Below are positions 36,471 to 45,532 of a DNA stretch of 64,000 nt, piece by piece. The notes beneath the pieces were generated by a model that saw only the letters and a program-made list of their open reading frames with translations, did no database searches and was not told where the DNA came from. The position numbers were made by a program, and so were the translations under genes. This DNA is from BM003 sp963783695 (GTDB lineage Bacteria; Pseudomonadota; Gammaproteobacteria; Steroidobacterales; BM003), in contig CAWAOM010000011.1 of the NCBI GenBank assembly GCA_963783695.1, positions 1-64,000 of the forward strand, given 5' to 3'. How positions within the stretch are numbered: the stretch's first letter is position 1; every line of letters starts with the position of its first letter.

Positions 36471-37802
36471 ATGGTAACCGGACGCATGGGACACATCTCC
36501 GTGTTCTGCAGTTACGCGCGCGAGGACGCAGGCTATCGCGACAAACTCGGGCAATACCTGCAATCGCTGCGCGACGACAAGATCATCGACGACTGGAACG
36601 ACAGCGAAATCCGCCCCGGAGCGCGCTGGGACGACAACATTCGCAAGGCGCTGGATCAGTCACGGCTGGTGTTGTTCATCGTCACTCCGGATCTTTTGGC
36701 CTCGGACTACGTCAACCGGGTGGAACTCGCGCGCAGCCTCGAACTGGAGCGCGCCGGCAAGTGCCAGGTGGTCCCGATCGTCGCCCGCGCCACCGAGTGG
36801 GGTAACTCGCGGCTGGCCGAATTCCAGGCACTGCCCGGCGACGCCCGTCCGATCGACGCCTTTGCCGACGAACGCGATGCCTGGGCCGAGGTCGCCGCCG
36901 GGGTTCGCGAGGCGTGCAAGCGAATCGTCGACTGGGAGAATCCTTACAAACGGGCGCAGGTCGGCGACTGGACCCATGTCGAGCAAACGATGCATGCGCA
37001 GGGCCAGTCGATGTCCGGCCAGGGCACCTGCGAGGTCATCGAAAAAACCGCTACTACCGCGGTCGCAAAAATGCAGTTCGTGTTCGGCGCACGGCGCCAG
37101 GAGCAGACCGTTACCGTCGATCTCACCGAACCGCTGGAAGACCGCATGGGCGACATGCTCAAGCAGATGGGGCAGGAAATGCCGGCCAATGCCGAATTCT
37201 GGATCGGCCCGAGCCAGTACGAGGAGGACGTGCTTTTTATCGGTGGGCGACGCTACGAGTGCGTCAAGGCCGTACGGCAAATGCGGATAGAGCAGCAGGG
37301 ACAAAAGATGGAGGGCGTGATCCAGAACTGGCGCTGCGTCGATGTGCCGCTGGACGGTATCGTCAAGGGCACCGGCGACCTCCAGGTGATGCAGCAAAGC
37401 CAGGTGCTGCTGGCCTTTGGTCATGGCGATGCCGCCACTGCGAAACCGGACCTGTTCGGTGGCCAGGCCCCGAGCGAGGGAGTGCCGAACGCGATCTTTT
37501 CCCCGGGCCGCTGGCAGATCCAGATGAACGCGTTCGGCATGGCCACGGAGTATGACCTGATGCTGCACCCTAACGGCGTCGTGCAGGGTCGCCAGGGTGC
37601 GATGGGCATGGTCGCCGACATCCAGGGGCAGTGGGGTTTCGATATGAATACCAACGTATTGATGATGCAGCTGGTCGCGATGATGATGGGCGCGCCGTCC
37701 GGACAGGATGCCATCCAGGTCCAGCTCAGCGTTGGCGGCGGCGGCATACTCCAGGGCACCGATATGATGGGGCGGCAGTTCCAGCTACGCCGGATCGGCT
37801 AG
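36471..37802 (+). CDS. TIR-domain protein with a C-terminal domain of unknown function
   Basis: A 443-residue protein. Residues 7-150 form a TIR fold: HISVFCSYAREDAGYRDKL (first strand and box), IDDWNDSEIRPGARWDDNIRKALDQSRLVLFIVTPDLLASDY and VNRVELARSLELE, where Glu85 fits the catalytic glutamate of NAD-cleaving TIRs, then VVPIVARATEW. The remainder has no recognised domain: about residues 165-290 look like a beta-rich domain (DWTHVEQTMHAQGQSMSGQG; EFWIGPSQYEEDVLFIGGRRYECV), and the last 100 residues are beta-rich and Met/Gln-rich (GRWQIQMNAFGM; MMGRQFQLRRIG). A clear GGGAGGTG precedes the ATG. It stands alone between wzz and a membrane protein. TIR proteins often signal in phage defence; that role here is inference. 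Confidence 0.85.
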   Translation: MVTGRMGHISVFCSYAREDAGYRDKLGQYLQSLRDDKIIDDWNDSEIRPGARWDDNIRKALDQSRLVLFIVTPDLLASDYVNRVELARSLELERAGKCQVVPIVARATEWGNSRLAEFQALPGDARPIDAFADERDAWAEVAAGVREACKRIVDWENPYKRAQVGDWTHVEQTMHAQGQSMSGQGTCEVIEKTATTAVAKMQFVFGARRQEQTVTVDLTEPLEDRMGDMLKQMGQEMPANAEFWIGPSQYEEDVLFIGGRRYECVKAVRQMRIEQQGQKMEGVIQNWRCVDVPLDGIVKGTGDLQVMQQSQVLLAFGHGDAATAKPDLFGGQAPSEGVPNAIFSPGRWQIQMNAFGMATEYDLMLHPNGVVQGRQGAMGMVADIQGQWGFDMNTNVLMMQLVAMMMGAPSGQDAIQVQLSVGGGGILQGTDMMGRQFQLRRIG

Positions 37803-37925
37803 ACCCGGCACCTGAACGGCAAAGCGGGCGGTTGCGTGAGCCGGACCGCGAGCGCACACACCGCTCAGCGGTTGACGCGGCGTGACTACAAGCCATGACA
37901 ATTTGAAACGGGGAGGCGGCGACAG

Positions 37926-38630
37926 ATGAGCGGAGCGCAATCGTTCCAACGCATGGCGGGGCTGACGGCAATCCTCGCGAGCGTGGTCGCGATTGCGAGC
38001 CTGTGGGTCGGGCTTGCCGGCCTCGATTACCAGCTCGATGCCTTCTCCGGCGCCGAGGCGATCCTCGGCGTGGGCGCGGCCGCGGCGCCCTACATCCGCT
38101 GGAGCCAGATCTGCAACCTGTTCGGCAATTACCTGCTGTTGTTGCCGCTCGCGCTGCTGCTGTGGCGATGGCTGCGGCCGGCCAACCCGATGTTTGCCGA
38201 TTTCTATACCCTCGCCGGACTGTTGTTCCTTGCGGTCGGCGGCATTGCATCCGGCATCCTGATCGGTGCGTGGCCCGACATGCTGATCGACTACGAAAAT
38301 GCCGCCGCCACTGATCGCGCAGTGATTGCCACGGAATTCGTCAATTTCACCCGTGCGATCGAAAACGGGCTGCAGGGCCTGGTGCAGAACGTGCCCGGCG
38401 CGATCTGGTTGCTCGGCATGGGTGGACTGCTCAGACGCGAACGCCCGGCGCTGGGCTCGCTGACGCTGGTGTTCGGGTTCTTCATGCTGGTCAACAGCCT
38501 CGGCAGCCTGTTCGGTAATTCGACGTTGTCGATGATCGGTTTCTCCGGCAACCTGCTGATCCTGCCAGTGTGGGCGATGTCGATCGGGATCGACCTGTTG
38601 CGGCGCCCGGCGCTGACAAGTCAGAGCTAA
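37926..38630 (+). CDS. Integral membrane protein of unknown function
   Basis: A 234-residue protein with six hydrophobic segments, for example MAGLTAILASVVAIASLWVGL, LFGNYLLLLPLALLLWRWL, FYTLAGLLFLAVGGIASGILIGAW, and closing segments MLVNSLGSLFG and FSGNLLILPVWAMSIGIDLL. Topology resembles DUF4386-like proteins, but the assignment is not firm. It has a good GGGGAGG ribosome site. It is 123 bases after the TIR gene on the same strand and might be co-transcribed; no functional link is evident. Confidence 0.75.
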   Translation: MSGAQSFQRMAGLTAILASVVAIASLWVGLAGLDYQLDAFSGAEAILGVGAAAAPYIRWSQICNLFGNYLLLLPLALLLWRWLRPANPMFADFYTLAGLLFLAVGGIASGILIGAWPDMLIDYENAAATDRAVIATEFVNFTRAIENGLQGLVQNVPGAIWLLGMGGLLRRERPALGSLTLVFGFFMLVNSLGSLFGNSTLSMIGFSGNLLILPVWAMSIGIDLLRRPALTSQS

Positions 38631-38829
38631 TACCGGCAGCGCCGGCGTCGCGTGACGCGACTTCGCCCAGGACCGCAAGCAACAGGCATCCGTCCACGAC
38701 CCGGCAGTGTATCTGTCCGCAGCGGCGGCCAGCCTGGCGGCCACGGTTCGACCCGGGTATGCCACCCGTGGCATTTGCGGCAGCGGCCGATGCGCCGGGT
38801 CGCCCCTATGAAACCTGCGGCACCACCGC

Positions 38830-39828
38830 TCAGGGTTGAAACAGGCCCAGCTCCTCCTCGCGCGCGATGTCGGTAATCGCGCGCATTGCACGAACGCTGT
38901 TGCCGGTCTCCGACAACCGCGGCGAAAACCCGACGATCGCCATCCTGCCCGGAATCACCGCGACAATGCCGCCGCCAACCCCGCTCTTGGCCGGAATACC
39001 TGCGCCGTAGGCCCAGGTTCCCGACTCGTCGTACATGCCGGCCAGCATCATTACCGCCAGCACTTCGTCGACATTGGCCGCATCCATCACCCGTTTCCCG
39101 GTCGCCGGGTTGAGGCCGCCGTTGGCAAGAGTCGCCCCCATCGCGGCAAGCTGGCGAGCCGTGACCGCAACGCAGCTCTGGCGGTTGTAGACATCGAGCG
39201 TCTCGACCGGATCGGCGCCCAGCCAGTCGTTGTTTTGCAGCAGGTTGACGATCGCGCGATTGCGGAAATTGCTCACTCCCACCGAAGCGTAAACGTCGGC
39301 CATGACTTCCAGCTCGGCGCCGGCCAGACTCCGATAAAAATCGAGTATCCGCGACCAGCGTTGCTCCGGTGTCGCGGCGTCGATCAGGCTGACGGTGACG
39401 ATCGCACCGGCATTGACCATCGGGTTCAGGCCACGGCGCTGGCCGCGATCGATACCGATCAGCGAGTTGAACGGCACCCCGGTCGGCTCGACACCGATCT
39501 TCTCGCGCACAATGTCCGGCCCGCTTTGCTGCATCAACAGCGCCAGCGTAAACGGCTTGGCGGCGGACATGATCGCGAACGGGACATCGGTGTCGCCGCG
39601 CGCGATCACTTCGCCGTCGACGGTCATCACGACCAGCCCGAAGCGATCGGGATCGGCCGCGGCCAGCGCCGGGATGTAAGCGGCGACCTCGCCTTCCTCC
39701 AGCGCCGCGTAACGCGTGAACGCGTCATCGAGCGCACGCTCGAGCGCACTGGTGTCGGCGGCCGATGCCGGTGCCAACGCACACAACAGTGCCGCGCAGG
39801 TCGCCGCGATGACAGCGGAAGGCCTCAA
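38830..39828 (-). CDS. glsA: Glutaminase A, with signal peptide
   Basis: About 332 residues of the serine-dependent beta-lactamase-like glutaminase family. The S-x-x-K motif is in FAIMSAAKPFTLALLM; other marks are FNSLIGIDRGQRRGLNPMVNAGAI, NNDWLGADPVETLDVYNRQSCVAVTARQLA and KSGVGGGIVAVIPG. It hydrolyses glutamine to glutamate and ammonia. Unlike most GlsA proteins it begins with a hydrophobic export signal (AVIAATCAALLCALAPASA), suggesting a periplasmic enzyme. The start is probably TTG at 39828 with GAGGG upstream, only 10 bases after the amidase stop; no ATG fits. Confidence 0.87.
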   Translation of the reverse strand: MRPSAVIAATCAALLCALAPASAADTSALERALDDAFTRYAALEEGEVAAYIPALAAADPDRFGLVVMTVDGEVIARGDTDVPFAIMSAAKPFTLALLMQQSGPDIVREKIGVEPTGVPFNSLIGIDRGQRRGLNPMVNAGAIVTVSLIDAATPEQRWSRILDFYRSLAGAELEVMADVYASVGVSNFRNRAIVNLLQNNDWLGADPVETLDVYNRQSCVAVTARQLAAMGATLANGGLNPATGKRVMDAANVDEVLAVMMLAGMYDESGTWAYGAGIPAKSGVGGGIVAVIPGRMAIVGFSPRLSETGNSVRAMRAITDIAREEELGLFQP

Positions 39829-39838
39829 CTCGCAACCC

Positions 39839-41536
39839 TCATGGGGCCGCCGCCGGCGGTACCCGCCCGCGCGTGACCTGCTCGAACGCATATGCCAGCT
39901 CGATCAGGCGCGGTTCGCTGCAGGCCGTGCCGACAAACGACACACCGAACGGCATCGGCCGCGGATCGAAACCGGCCGGCAACGCCGGGTCGGGCTGGTT
40001 CGGCACTTTGGTGAACGGCACGATGACGGCCGGGTAGCCAGCCTTGTTCAGGATGTTCTCGGAGCGCCATGACGGCAACAGCAACGCATCGAGATCGTGT
40101 TGTTTCAATGCGGCGTCGATGCCCTCGGCGCGGCTCAACCGGATGTCCTTGTCGCGATCCCGTCGCCAGCGCGCCTCATCGCCTTTGACACTCATCTCGT
40201 CGGAGATATCGAGCTCGGCCTGGCCGTAACGGATCGCATTGCGGTCACGGTTAGCCAGGTTGAACTCACGCAGGCCGGTCAGCGACTTCACCGGCGCCGT
40301 ATCGCCCAGCGTCTCCAGCCATTGATTGAAATCGCGCTTCATCCCGTATTTGAGTATCACCGAGCAATTGGCGTCGCCGCCCTTGCCCTGTGGATAGTCG
40401 TAGCAGTTGCCGAACAGCAGCTGGTTGTCGTCCGGGTCGGTGGCGATCACGCTGGGGATATCGGCCGGCTCGACGATGATCGCGCCCTGGGCGCGCAGCA
40501 TGCCGATTGCCTCTCTCATCGCAGCGGCTTCAGCCGGGCTCAGCCCACCGAGTGGCCCCTTCGCGCCGGGCGGTGTGACCGGCTCATAGAAAAACGCGAC
40601 CGGGATACCGATCCGCGCGCCCTTCAACGCCCCGGCTTTGAGGTGCGACGAGTAGTCGCCGCCGGCCGCCGCCGCGCAAACTCCGGTGGCCGGATCATGC
40701 GGGTCGGTACTCTCCATCGCGGCCAGTAACGCGGCCGCGTCGGCGACGTATTTTGCCATCGGTCCGGCGGTGTCCTGATCGGCGGTGATCGGGATGATGC
40801 CATGGCGGCTGATCCGCCCCAGCGTCGGTTTGATCGCCACGAGCATCGTGTTATTGGCGGGAATCTGGATCGAGCCCGAGGTTTCGGTCCCGACATTCGC
40901 CGCCCACAGGTTGGCCGTGGTGCCAATCCCTGAGCTCGAACCACCGGTGTCCATCACGCCGCGACCGTCGTTGAATTCCGGCCGCGGATCGGGCCGCGGG
41001 TCGTACGGGTTGTAACCGTAACCGGCAATCGCGTTGTAACTGTTGGGCATGCCGGTGGCGACCCAGTTGGCGAGCTCGGTCAGCGTCGTCTTGGCGATGA
41101 TAATCGCACCGGCCTCGCGCAGGTTGGTCACCAGCGTCGCCTCGTAAGGCGGCACGTAGTTCTCGAATGCAAGCGCGCCGCCGGTGGTCGGCATGTCGGT
41201 GGTGTGGATATTGTCTTTTAGCGCGACCGGGATGCCATGCAGCGGACCGCGGACCCTGCCGGCCTTGCGTTCCTCGTCGAGGCGGTCAGCCTCGTCCACC
41301 GCATCGAGATTGACCGCCAGCGTCGCATGCAGGTTCTCATCATAAGTAGCGATGCGAGCAAGATACTGCTCGACGAGTTGCCGTGAGGTGACCTTACCGG
41401 CCGCCATCGCCGCCTGCATATCAGCGAAACTCGCCTCGACCACCGAGAACTCGCCTGCTGCCATGTCCTGCTCCGACGCGAATGCCGGCAGGACACCTAT
41501 CGCCATCCCGGCCGCCAACGCAATAATCCGTTTCAT
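39839..41536 (-). CDS. Secreted amidase (amidase-signature family)
   Basis: A 565-residue amidase with signal peptide MKRIIALAAGMAIGVLPAFAS. The Ser-cisSer-Lys catalytic triad is visible: K107 in ALKDNIHT, the cis-serine in GGSSSG (200-202) and the nucleophile S222 in GTETSGSIQIPA. The family hydrolyses amide bonds of varied substrates. It is immediately upstream of the exported glutaminase, so the two may form a periplasmic amide-scavenging operon with the porin gene next to it on the same strand (34-base gap). Confidence 0.93.
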   Translation of the reverse strand: MKRIIALAAGMAIGVLPAFASEQDMAAGEFSVVEASFADMQAAMAAGKVTSRQLVEQYLARIATYDENLHATLAVNLDAVDEADRLDEERKAGRVRGPLHGIPVALKDNIHTTDMPTTGGALAFENYVPPYEATLVTNLREAGAIIIAKTTLTELANWVATGMPNSYNAIAGYGYNPYDPRPDPRPEFNDGRGVMDTGGSSSGIGTTANLWAANVGTETSGSIQIPANNTMLVAIKPTLGRISRHGIIPITADQDTAGPMAKYVADAAALLAAMESTDPHDPATGVCAAAAGGDYSSHLKAGALKGARIGIPVAFFYEPVTPPGAKGPLGGLSPAEAAAMREAIGMLRAQGAIIVEPADIPSVIATDPDDNQLLFGNCYDYPQGKGGDANCSVILKYGMKRDFNQWLETLGDTAPVKSLTGLREFNLANRDRNAIRYGQAELDISDEMSVKGDEARWRRDRDKDIRLSRAEGIDAALKQHDLDALLLPSWRSENILNKAGYPAVIVPFTKVPNQPDPALPAGFDPRPMPFGVSFVGTACSEPRLIELAYAFEQVTRGRVPPAAAP

Positions 41537-41570
41537 CGTATTCCCCTTTTCCGCGCTTGTGCCGCCGCTC

Positions 41571-42956
41571 TCAGCGGCCGCCCGAGAATTTGTGTTTCAG
41601 CGTGAACTGGGTGCGGTAATCGCGGCCGGTGCGGCCGCCGACATCCTCGAGCTCGCCGAACAGCGCCTCCAGGCCGAACAGCAGGTTCGGGTGCGGCGTG
41701 TACAACAAGTTGGCGCTGGCATAAGTACCCTTGTCAAATTCGAAATCGGCCTGCTGGTCCAGGGTGTCCTCGTCATGCACCGAGAACCCGATCGACGAAC
41801 TCCAGCGATCCGACCAGTAGCGGTCATAATAGGCGGTGACGCCGAGCACCTCTACCGCTTTCGCTTCGAAGTTCTCCGGTGCGAGATTGACGCCGCCGTC
41901 GTTCATGAAACTCGCGATACCTTCGCCATAGACGACACCGAGCTTGATCTGGTCGCTGCCAAAACTGTTGATCACGCTGGTCAGGTTGAGGCCCCAGCCG
42001 GTCTCGCTGCCGTCGGGGTCGTTGCCGGGTGTGCCGCGGGTTTCGAACTCGAGTTTGCGCAACACGCCGGCGAGCTGAACATGCCCCCAGTCGTGGACGC
42101 TGCGGTAATGCGCGGTCAGATCCGGCAATGGCGTGGTCGCTTTGGCAGCGTCGCCGAACTCGGGCGACACTTCGCCGAAAATGCCTGCGTTGAAACTGCC
42201 GTTGGGCTTCTCGAGCGCGACCGCGAAACTCGAATCGCCGATCGGGTAGGTGTATCGCAACTGCGGGTTGCGGTTGAACACCATGCCGGACGGTCCCCAC
42301 CAGTCAACCACGTTGGGGAAAATGGAAATATCCATGAAGTTGCTGTTGGTCTGGCCAAAACCCAGCCCACCGAGTTCCACCCACGCATGGCGGATATTGA
42401 ATGTCGTGTCGCCGGCATCCGAGCCGGTACCGAACAGATCGAACTCGAACCAGGACTTCACCTGACCCAGCGGCGTCGCCAACTCGCCTTTGAAACCGAG
42501 CTGGGTCTGCTTGACGCTGATGATGGTCTCGCCATTATCGCCAAACTCACCACTCCGGGTCGGGATCGTCGATGGCCGCAGCGTCGAGTTGTAGTCCGGT
42601 TCGACGCGTTTGAAGTCGTAGATATTGTCAATCTGGATGTGGCCGTAATAGTTGACCGAAAACGCATCGGTATCCCAGTCCGGTTCAACCCCGTCTCCGG
42701 ATTCCTCGATATCGTCGGGTGGCGGCGGCTGCATCTTGGCGGCCGCTGGCGGCGGCGGGGCGCCGGTCTTGAGCGCCTGCAGCTCGTTTGCCATCGAGCG
42801 CAATGTCTGCTGCTGTTGTTCCATCATCGCCTGCTGGCGCGCGAGCTGTTCCTCGAGCATGCGGATTCTTGCATCATCGGTTTGTGCGCTCGCCGCCATC
42901 ACCGGCGCCGTTGCACAAAGAACGAACATCAGTAATTTCGTTGCATGACGATTCAT
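41571..42956 (-). CDS. DcaP-like trimeric outer-membrane porin
   Basis: About 461 residues. A signal peptide ends near APVMAASAQ; it is followed by a short coiled coil rich in Gln/Met (ARIRMLEEQLARQQAMMEQQQQ), a proline-rich linker, and a beta barrel starting at FSVNYYGHIQIDNIYDF. Barrel marks include QTQLGFKG, KSWFEFDLFG, FNIRHAWVELGG and the last strand TQFTLKHKFSGGR. DcaP-type porins carry an N-terminal coiled coil and take up anionic compounds. With the exported amidase and glutaminase downstream, uptake of small amides or peptides is plausible. The start at 42956 (MNRHATK) gives a normal signal peptide. Confidence 0.85.
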   Translation of the reverse strand: MNRHATKLLMFVLCATAPVMAASAQTDDARIRMLEEQLARQQAMMEQQQQTLRSMANELQALKTGAPPPPAAAKMQPPPPDDIEESGDGVEPDWDTDAFSVNYYGHIQIDNIYDFKRVEPDYNSTLRPSTIPTRSGEFGDNGETIISVKQTQLGFKGELATPLGQVKSWFEFDLFGTGSDAGDTTFNIRHAWVELGGLGFGQTNSNFMDISIFPNVVDWWGPSGMVFNRNPQLRYTYPIGDSSFAVALEKPNGSFNAGIFGEVSPEFGDAAKATTPLPDLTAHYRSVHDWGHVQLAGVLRKLEFETRGTPGNDPDGSETGWGLNLTSVINSFGSDQIKLGVVYGEGIASFMNDGGVNLAPENFEAKAVEVLGVTAYYDRYWSDRWSSSIGFSVHDEDTLDQQADFEFDKGTYASANLLYTPHPNLLFGLEALFGELEDVGGRTGRDYRTQFTLKHKFSGGR

Positions 42957-43132
42957 TGCGTATCCCATCCCTACGAAGTGTTTGCATGGCCGATCGGCAC
43001 GACGGCCAACGGATGTACCTATTCGACCTTATGCAGCGGTCCGGCAGTTGTCAAAACGACCCGGGAGAGAAACGCAGCAACGCAAAAAGCAACTCCATTT
43101 CGTTAGGCATGCGGCACTGCGCCGCGACGAAA

Positions 43133-43975
43133 TCAGATCAAAGAGCCCTGCTGCGGAACCGGCCAGCCCGGCAACGGCGGCACCGCGGGCAGGCGAATCC
43201 GCAGCGCCTCGTTGAACTGCAATGCGAACGACGGGCAGTGCAGGTTGTTCGGGCAATGGATCGTCATGAATGTGTGATGTCCTGCGCCGCTCCAGGCCGC
43301 AACCCGCTTTGCCCATTCGGCAATGTAGAGATCGTTGAACGCGGAGTTCGGGTGCAGCACCAGGCGCACGAATGCGAGACCGTTGTGCACCTCCGGCAGC
43401 AGCGGAAGATCGGGTTTCTCGTGCAAAGCCGCGGCAACTTCCGGGTGCGATGTGTCGCCGCGATAGAGCGGGCGCGAATCGAGCACGACCCGACCGTAAC
43501 CATAGCTGTCGAGCAGCGGCGCGAGCCGCGCCGCACTGTCGAAAAACGCCGGGTGGCGAACCTCGACGACACCGCGCCAGTCGCGCGGGATTCGCGAGAA
43601 CAGCGTGTGCAGCAATGGCAGCTGTTGCGGCCCGACCGCGGCGGGGAACTGCAGCAACAAAGGCCCGAGGTGTTGCCCCAGCGGAGCGATCGCTTTTAGA
43701 AAATGGTCGAGTTGCGCGAGATCGGGTTGGCGTTCGTGAGTGACGCCGCGCGGCAGCTTGAAACAGAAGCGGAAATCGGTGCCGGCCACCGCCTCGCGCC
43801 AGCGTGCGACAGTGGCGGTATCGGGTGTGCGATAGAACGTTGTGTTGCCCTCGACCGCGTTGAATACCCGGGCATAGCTCGCGAGCTGCGACGGCCGGTC
43901 AGTGAAATAACGGCCGCGCCAGCCGGCGAAAGCCCATGCGGGTAAACCAAGACGATACGGCAGTGGATGCGACAT
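43133..43975 (-). CDS. DUF72 family protein (YecE-like)
   Basis: A 280-residue TIM-barrel-like protein with the DUF72 pattern: LGLPAWAFAGWRGRYF near the start, FNAVEGNTTFYRTPDTATVARW, FRFCFKLPRGVTH, GPLLLQFPAAV, and VEVRHPAFFDS. It ends in FMTIHCPNN. Function is unassigned for the family. The ATG at 43975 is chosen because an upstream frame would run into the integrase remnant. It marks the left chromosomal edge of the integron-like region. Confidence 0.87.
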   Translation of the reverse strand: MSHPLPYRLGLPAWAFAGWRGRYFTDRPSQLASYARVFNAVEGNTTFYRTPDTATVARWREAVAGTDFRFCFKLPRGVTHERQPDLAQLDHFLKAIAPLGQHLGPLLLQFPAAVGPQQLPLLHTLFSRIPRDWRGVVEVRHPAFFDSAARLAPLLDSYGYGRVVLDSRPLYRGDTSHPEVAAALHEKPDLPLLPEVHNGLAFVRLVLHPNSAFNDLYIAEWAKRVAAWSGAGHHTFMTIHCPNNLHCPSFALQFNEALRIRLPAVPPLPGWPVPQQGSLI

Positions 43976-44019
43976 GTGGCCAGTTTGCTGCAAATCCGAG
44001 TAATTCTGAAATACCCATC

Positions 44020-44160
44020 TCAGTCCAGCGGACTGCGCACGCCGCACCCTCCACGCTTTAATACGTGGGTGTCGCTCCTTGTCGTGAAGACGTCCTCCTG
44101 ACCCAGCTGTTGCTGCACCATGCGGATATCGTAGCCGGATTCAGCAAGAACCTGACATCT
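44020..44160 (-). pseudogene. Integron integrase (intI) C-terminal remnant
   Basis: Translation of the minus strand ending in TGA at 44020 gives LAESGYDIRMVQQQLGQEDV, then FTTRSDTHVLKRGGCGVRSP and LD-stop. This matches the C-terminal signature of integron integrases (LLEAGYDIRTVQELLGH-DVKTT-IYTHVLNRGG-GVRSPLD). The catalytic Tyr position of IYTHVL is changed to Asp (SDTHVL), and the rest of the gene (about 280 residues) is missing to the right, so it is inactive. Its direction, reading left while cassettes read right, is that of a normal integron. The rest of the 43976-44371 gap shows no gene and no attI that I can recognise. Confidence 0.85.
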
Positions 44161-44371
44161 TGATTTCGTTGCCCGGCACCCATGTCATCCCGAAATATCG
44201 GGTCCTCAACAATCGATCTCCGCCCCATAACCTGCTATAAGTCCCTCACCCACCCAACACATTCATTGCAAACAATATCGCGAAATCTAAATTGCATATT
44301 CGGTCAAATTTCGCGAATACTTATCCCACCAAACAAGAGTTAGCGCTCCTGGGAACAGGGGAGGCAATGCA

Positions 44372-45052
44372 ATGACGCTACAAAAATCCGCTGGTATCGC
44401 TGGAATATCCGTTGCTCTCATATATATAGCGGCATTTATATATTTTGGTGTCTTCTGGCAATATCCGGCCGCTGGAAGTGCCTTTGAAAAAATAACCTAT
44501 TTATCGGAAAACCAAACGTCTTTCTCGCTAATGTATTTTTTAATATACATACTGTTTGGCGTTGTTCTTTCAGTGCTTGTCGTTGGTTTACACGAAAGGT
44601 TGAAACCAACGGCGAACCAGGCAATATCAATTGGTTCATTGTTTGGCTCAATTTGGGTTGGCCTGGTCATATCAAGCGGAATGATTTCAACCATCGGCCT
44701 CTCCTATGTTATTGAGCACAGTGGCACCAGCTTTGAGAAGGCGTATGAAGTTTGGAGGATAGTCTCCCTGATCGCGGAAAGTATTGGTGGCGGGAATGAA
44801 CTAGTCGGCGGCCTTTGGGTTTTAATAGTTAGCATCGTCGCGCTCAAAGCTAAAGTATTTACGGACAAACTAAACTACCTCGGTTGCTTCGTGGGTGGTT
44901 CTGGTGTTGCCACGGTTTACCCTTCGGAAATATTGACGATAATTTTCGGGATTGGCCAAATATTTTGGTTCGTTTGGATTGGCATTTCCCTAATCAAAGA
45001 AGAAAGCACCCGCCAATCAATGCAGCCGACCGCTAACGCGGCGGCTGATTGA
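44372..45052 (+). CDS. DUF4386-like membrane protein
   Basis: A 226-residue protein with six or seven hydrophobic segments (GIAGISVALIYIAAFIYFGVF; MYFLIYILFGVVLSVLVVGLHERL; GSLFGSIWVGLVISSGMIS). The L-x-E-R-L-K followed by a short loop and IWxGLVIxSGM resembles DUF4386 proteins. Base composition is much more AT-rich than the flanking chromosome, a sign of transfer. The last residues, SMQPTANAAAD, are encoded by a hairpin sequence (45017-45052), as happens when a cassette gene reads into its recombination site. It is the first unit to the right of the integrase remnant. Confidence 0.8.
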   Translation: MTLQKSAGIAGISVALIYIAAFIYFGVFWQYPAAGSAFEKITYLSENQTSFSLMYFLIYILFGVVLSVLVVGLHERLKPTANQAISIGSLFGSIWVGLVISSGMISTIGLSYVIEHSGTSFEKAYEVWRIVSLIAESIGGGNELVGGLWVLIVSIVALKAKVFTDKLNYLGCFVGGSGVATVYPSEILTIIFGIGQIFWFVWIGISLIKEESTRQSMQPTANAAAD

Positions 45053-45063
45053 AGCGTCAGGCG
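45017..45063 (+). repeat. Hairpin at the 3' end of the first cassette gene
   Basis: TCAATGCAGCCGACCGC-TAAC-GCGGCGGCTGATTGA folds into a stem with one bulged A, followed by CGTCAGGCGG. Equivalent coding echoes (QPTANA, LRPTAANA, MRPSAR) occur at 45.02, 50.35 and 49.11 kb, and CGTCAGGCG recurs at 49.8 and 51.3 kb. GTCAGGC differs by one base from the attC core GTTAGGC. I could not define a full attC here. Confidence 0.45.
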
Positions 45064-45129
45064 GCCAAATTGGAACCTCCACGTCATCCGATCGAGCAGA
45101 GGTATTTCAAGCCACGATCATAGGAAACC

Positions 45130-45493
45130 CGCAAAAATGGCGCCATATACGCGCGCCTCGGCGTTCGCGTCTACAAAAAGTACCTGCCGACATCAGGAGA
45201 TCTCGTAACGCGGGCGAGAGGCATCAAAAGGCTCAGGCTCGAGGAGCTTGACCGGCGCATCGCAAGCAAACATGCATATGGGAGCGGCGCCATCTTGTTT
45301 CTGCAGTACTTTTGCAATCCTGGGCAAGTTTGGCGGGATTAAATTCGGCGTGGCGAATCTCTGGATTTCAACCATGATAAATATCATCGTCAACATCTAC
45401 CCCATTATGGTTCAACGCTACAATAGAGCCAGAGTCGATGTGTGTACCGAAAAGCTGCGAGACGACGCCGCTAACGCCCCTCACTTGAACTGA
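45130..45493 (+). pseudogene. Remnant of an acyltransferase-like membrane protein
   Basis: Two reading frames together give one recognisable protein piece: YARLGVRVYKKYLPTSGDLV followed by GAILFLQ in the first frame (from about 45136), then FGVANLWISTMINIIVNIYP and IMVQRYNRARV in a second frame from about 45310 to the stop at 45493. The order and the ending N-x-Y/P-x-I-x-x-Q-R-Y-N-R-x-R resemble glycosyl-4,4'-diaponeurosporenoate acyltransferase-like proteins. There is no start codon (an in-frame stop lies just upstream) and a frameshift near 45310, so it is broken. Confidence 0.6.
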
Positions 45494-45532
45494 GATGCCA
45501 TGCGTCATCAGGACGAGGGAGGTCCGTCCAGG

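Noticed and set aside
38836..39876. Long plus-strand frame opposite the glutaminase gene
   Set aside because: Shadow of a strongly conserved gene; low-complexity His/Arg composition and no family match.
41352..42935. 527-codon plus-strand frame opposite the porin and amidase start
   Set aside because: The minus-strand porin has signal peptide, coiled coil and barrel strands; the antisense frame shows only complement composition.
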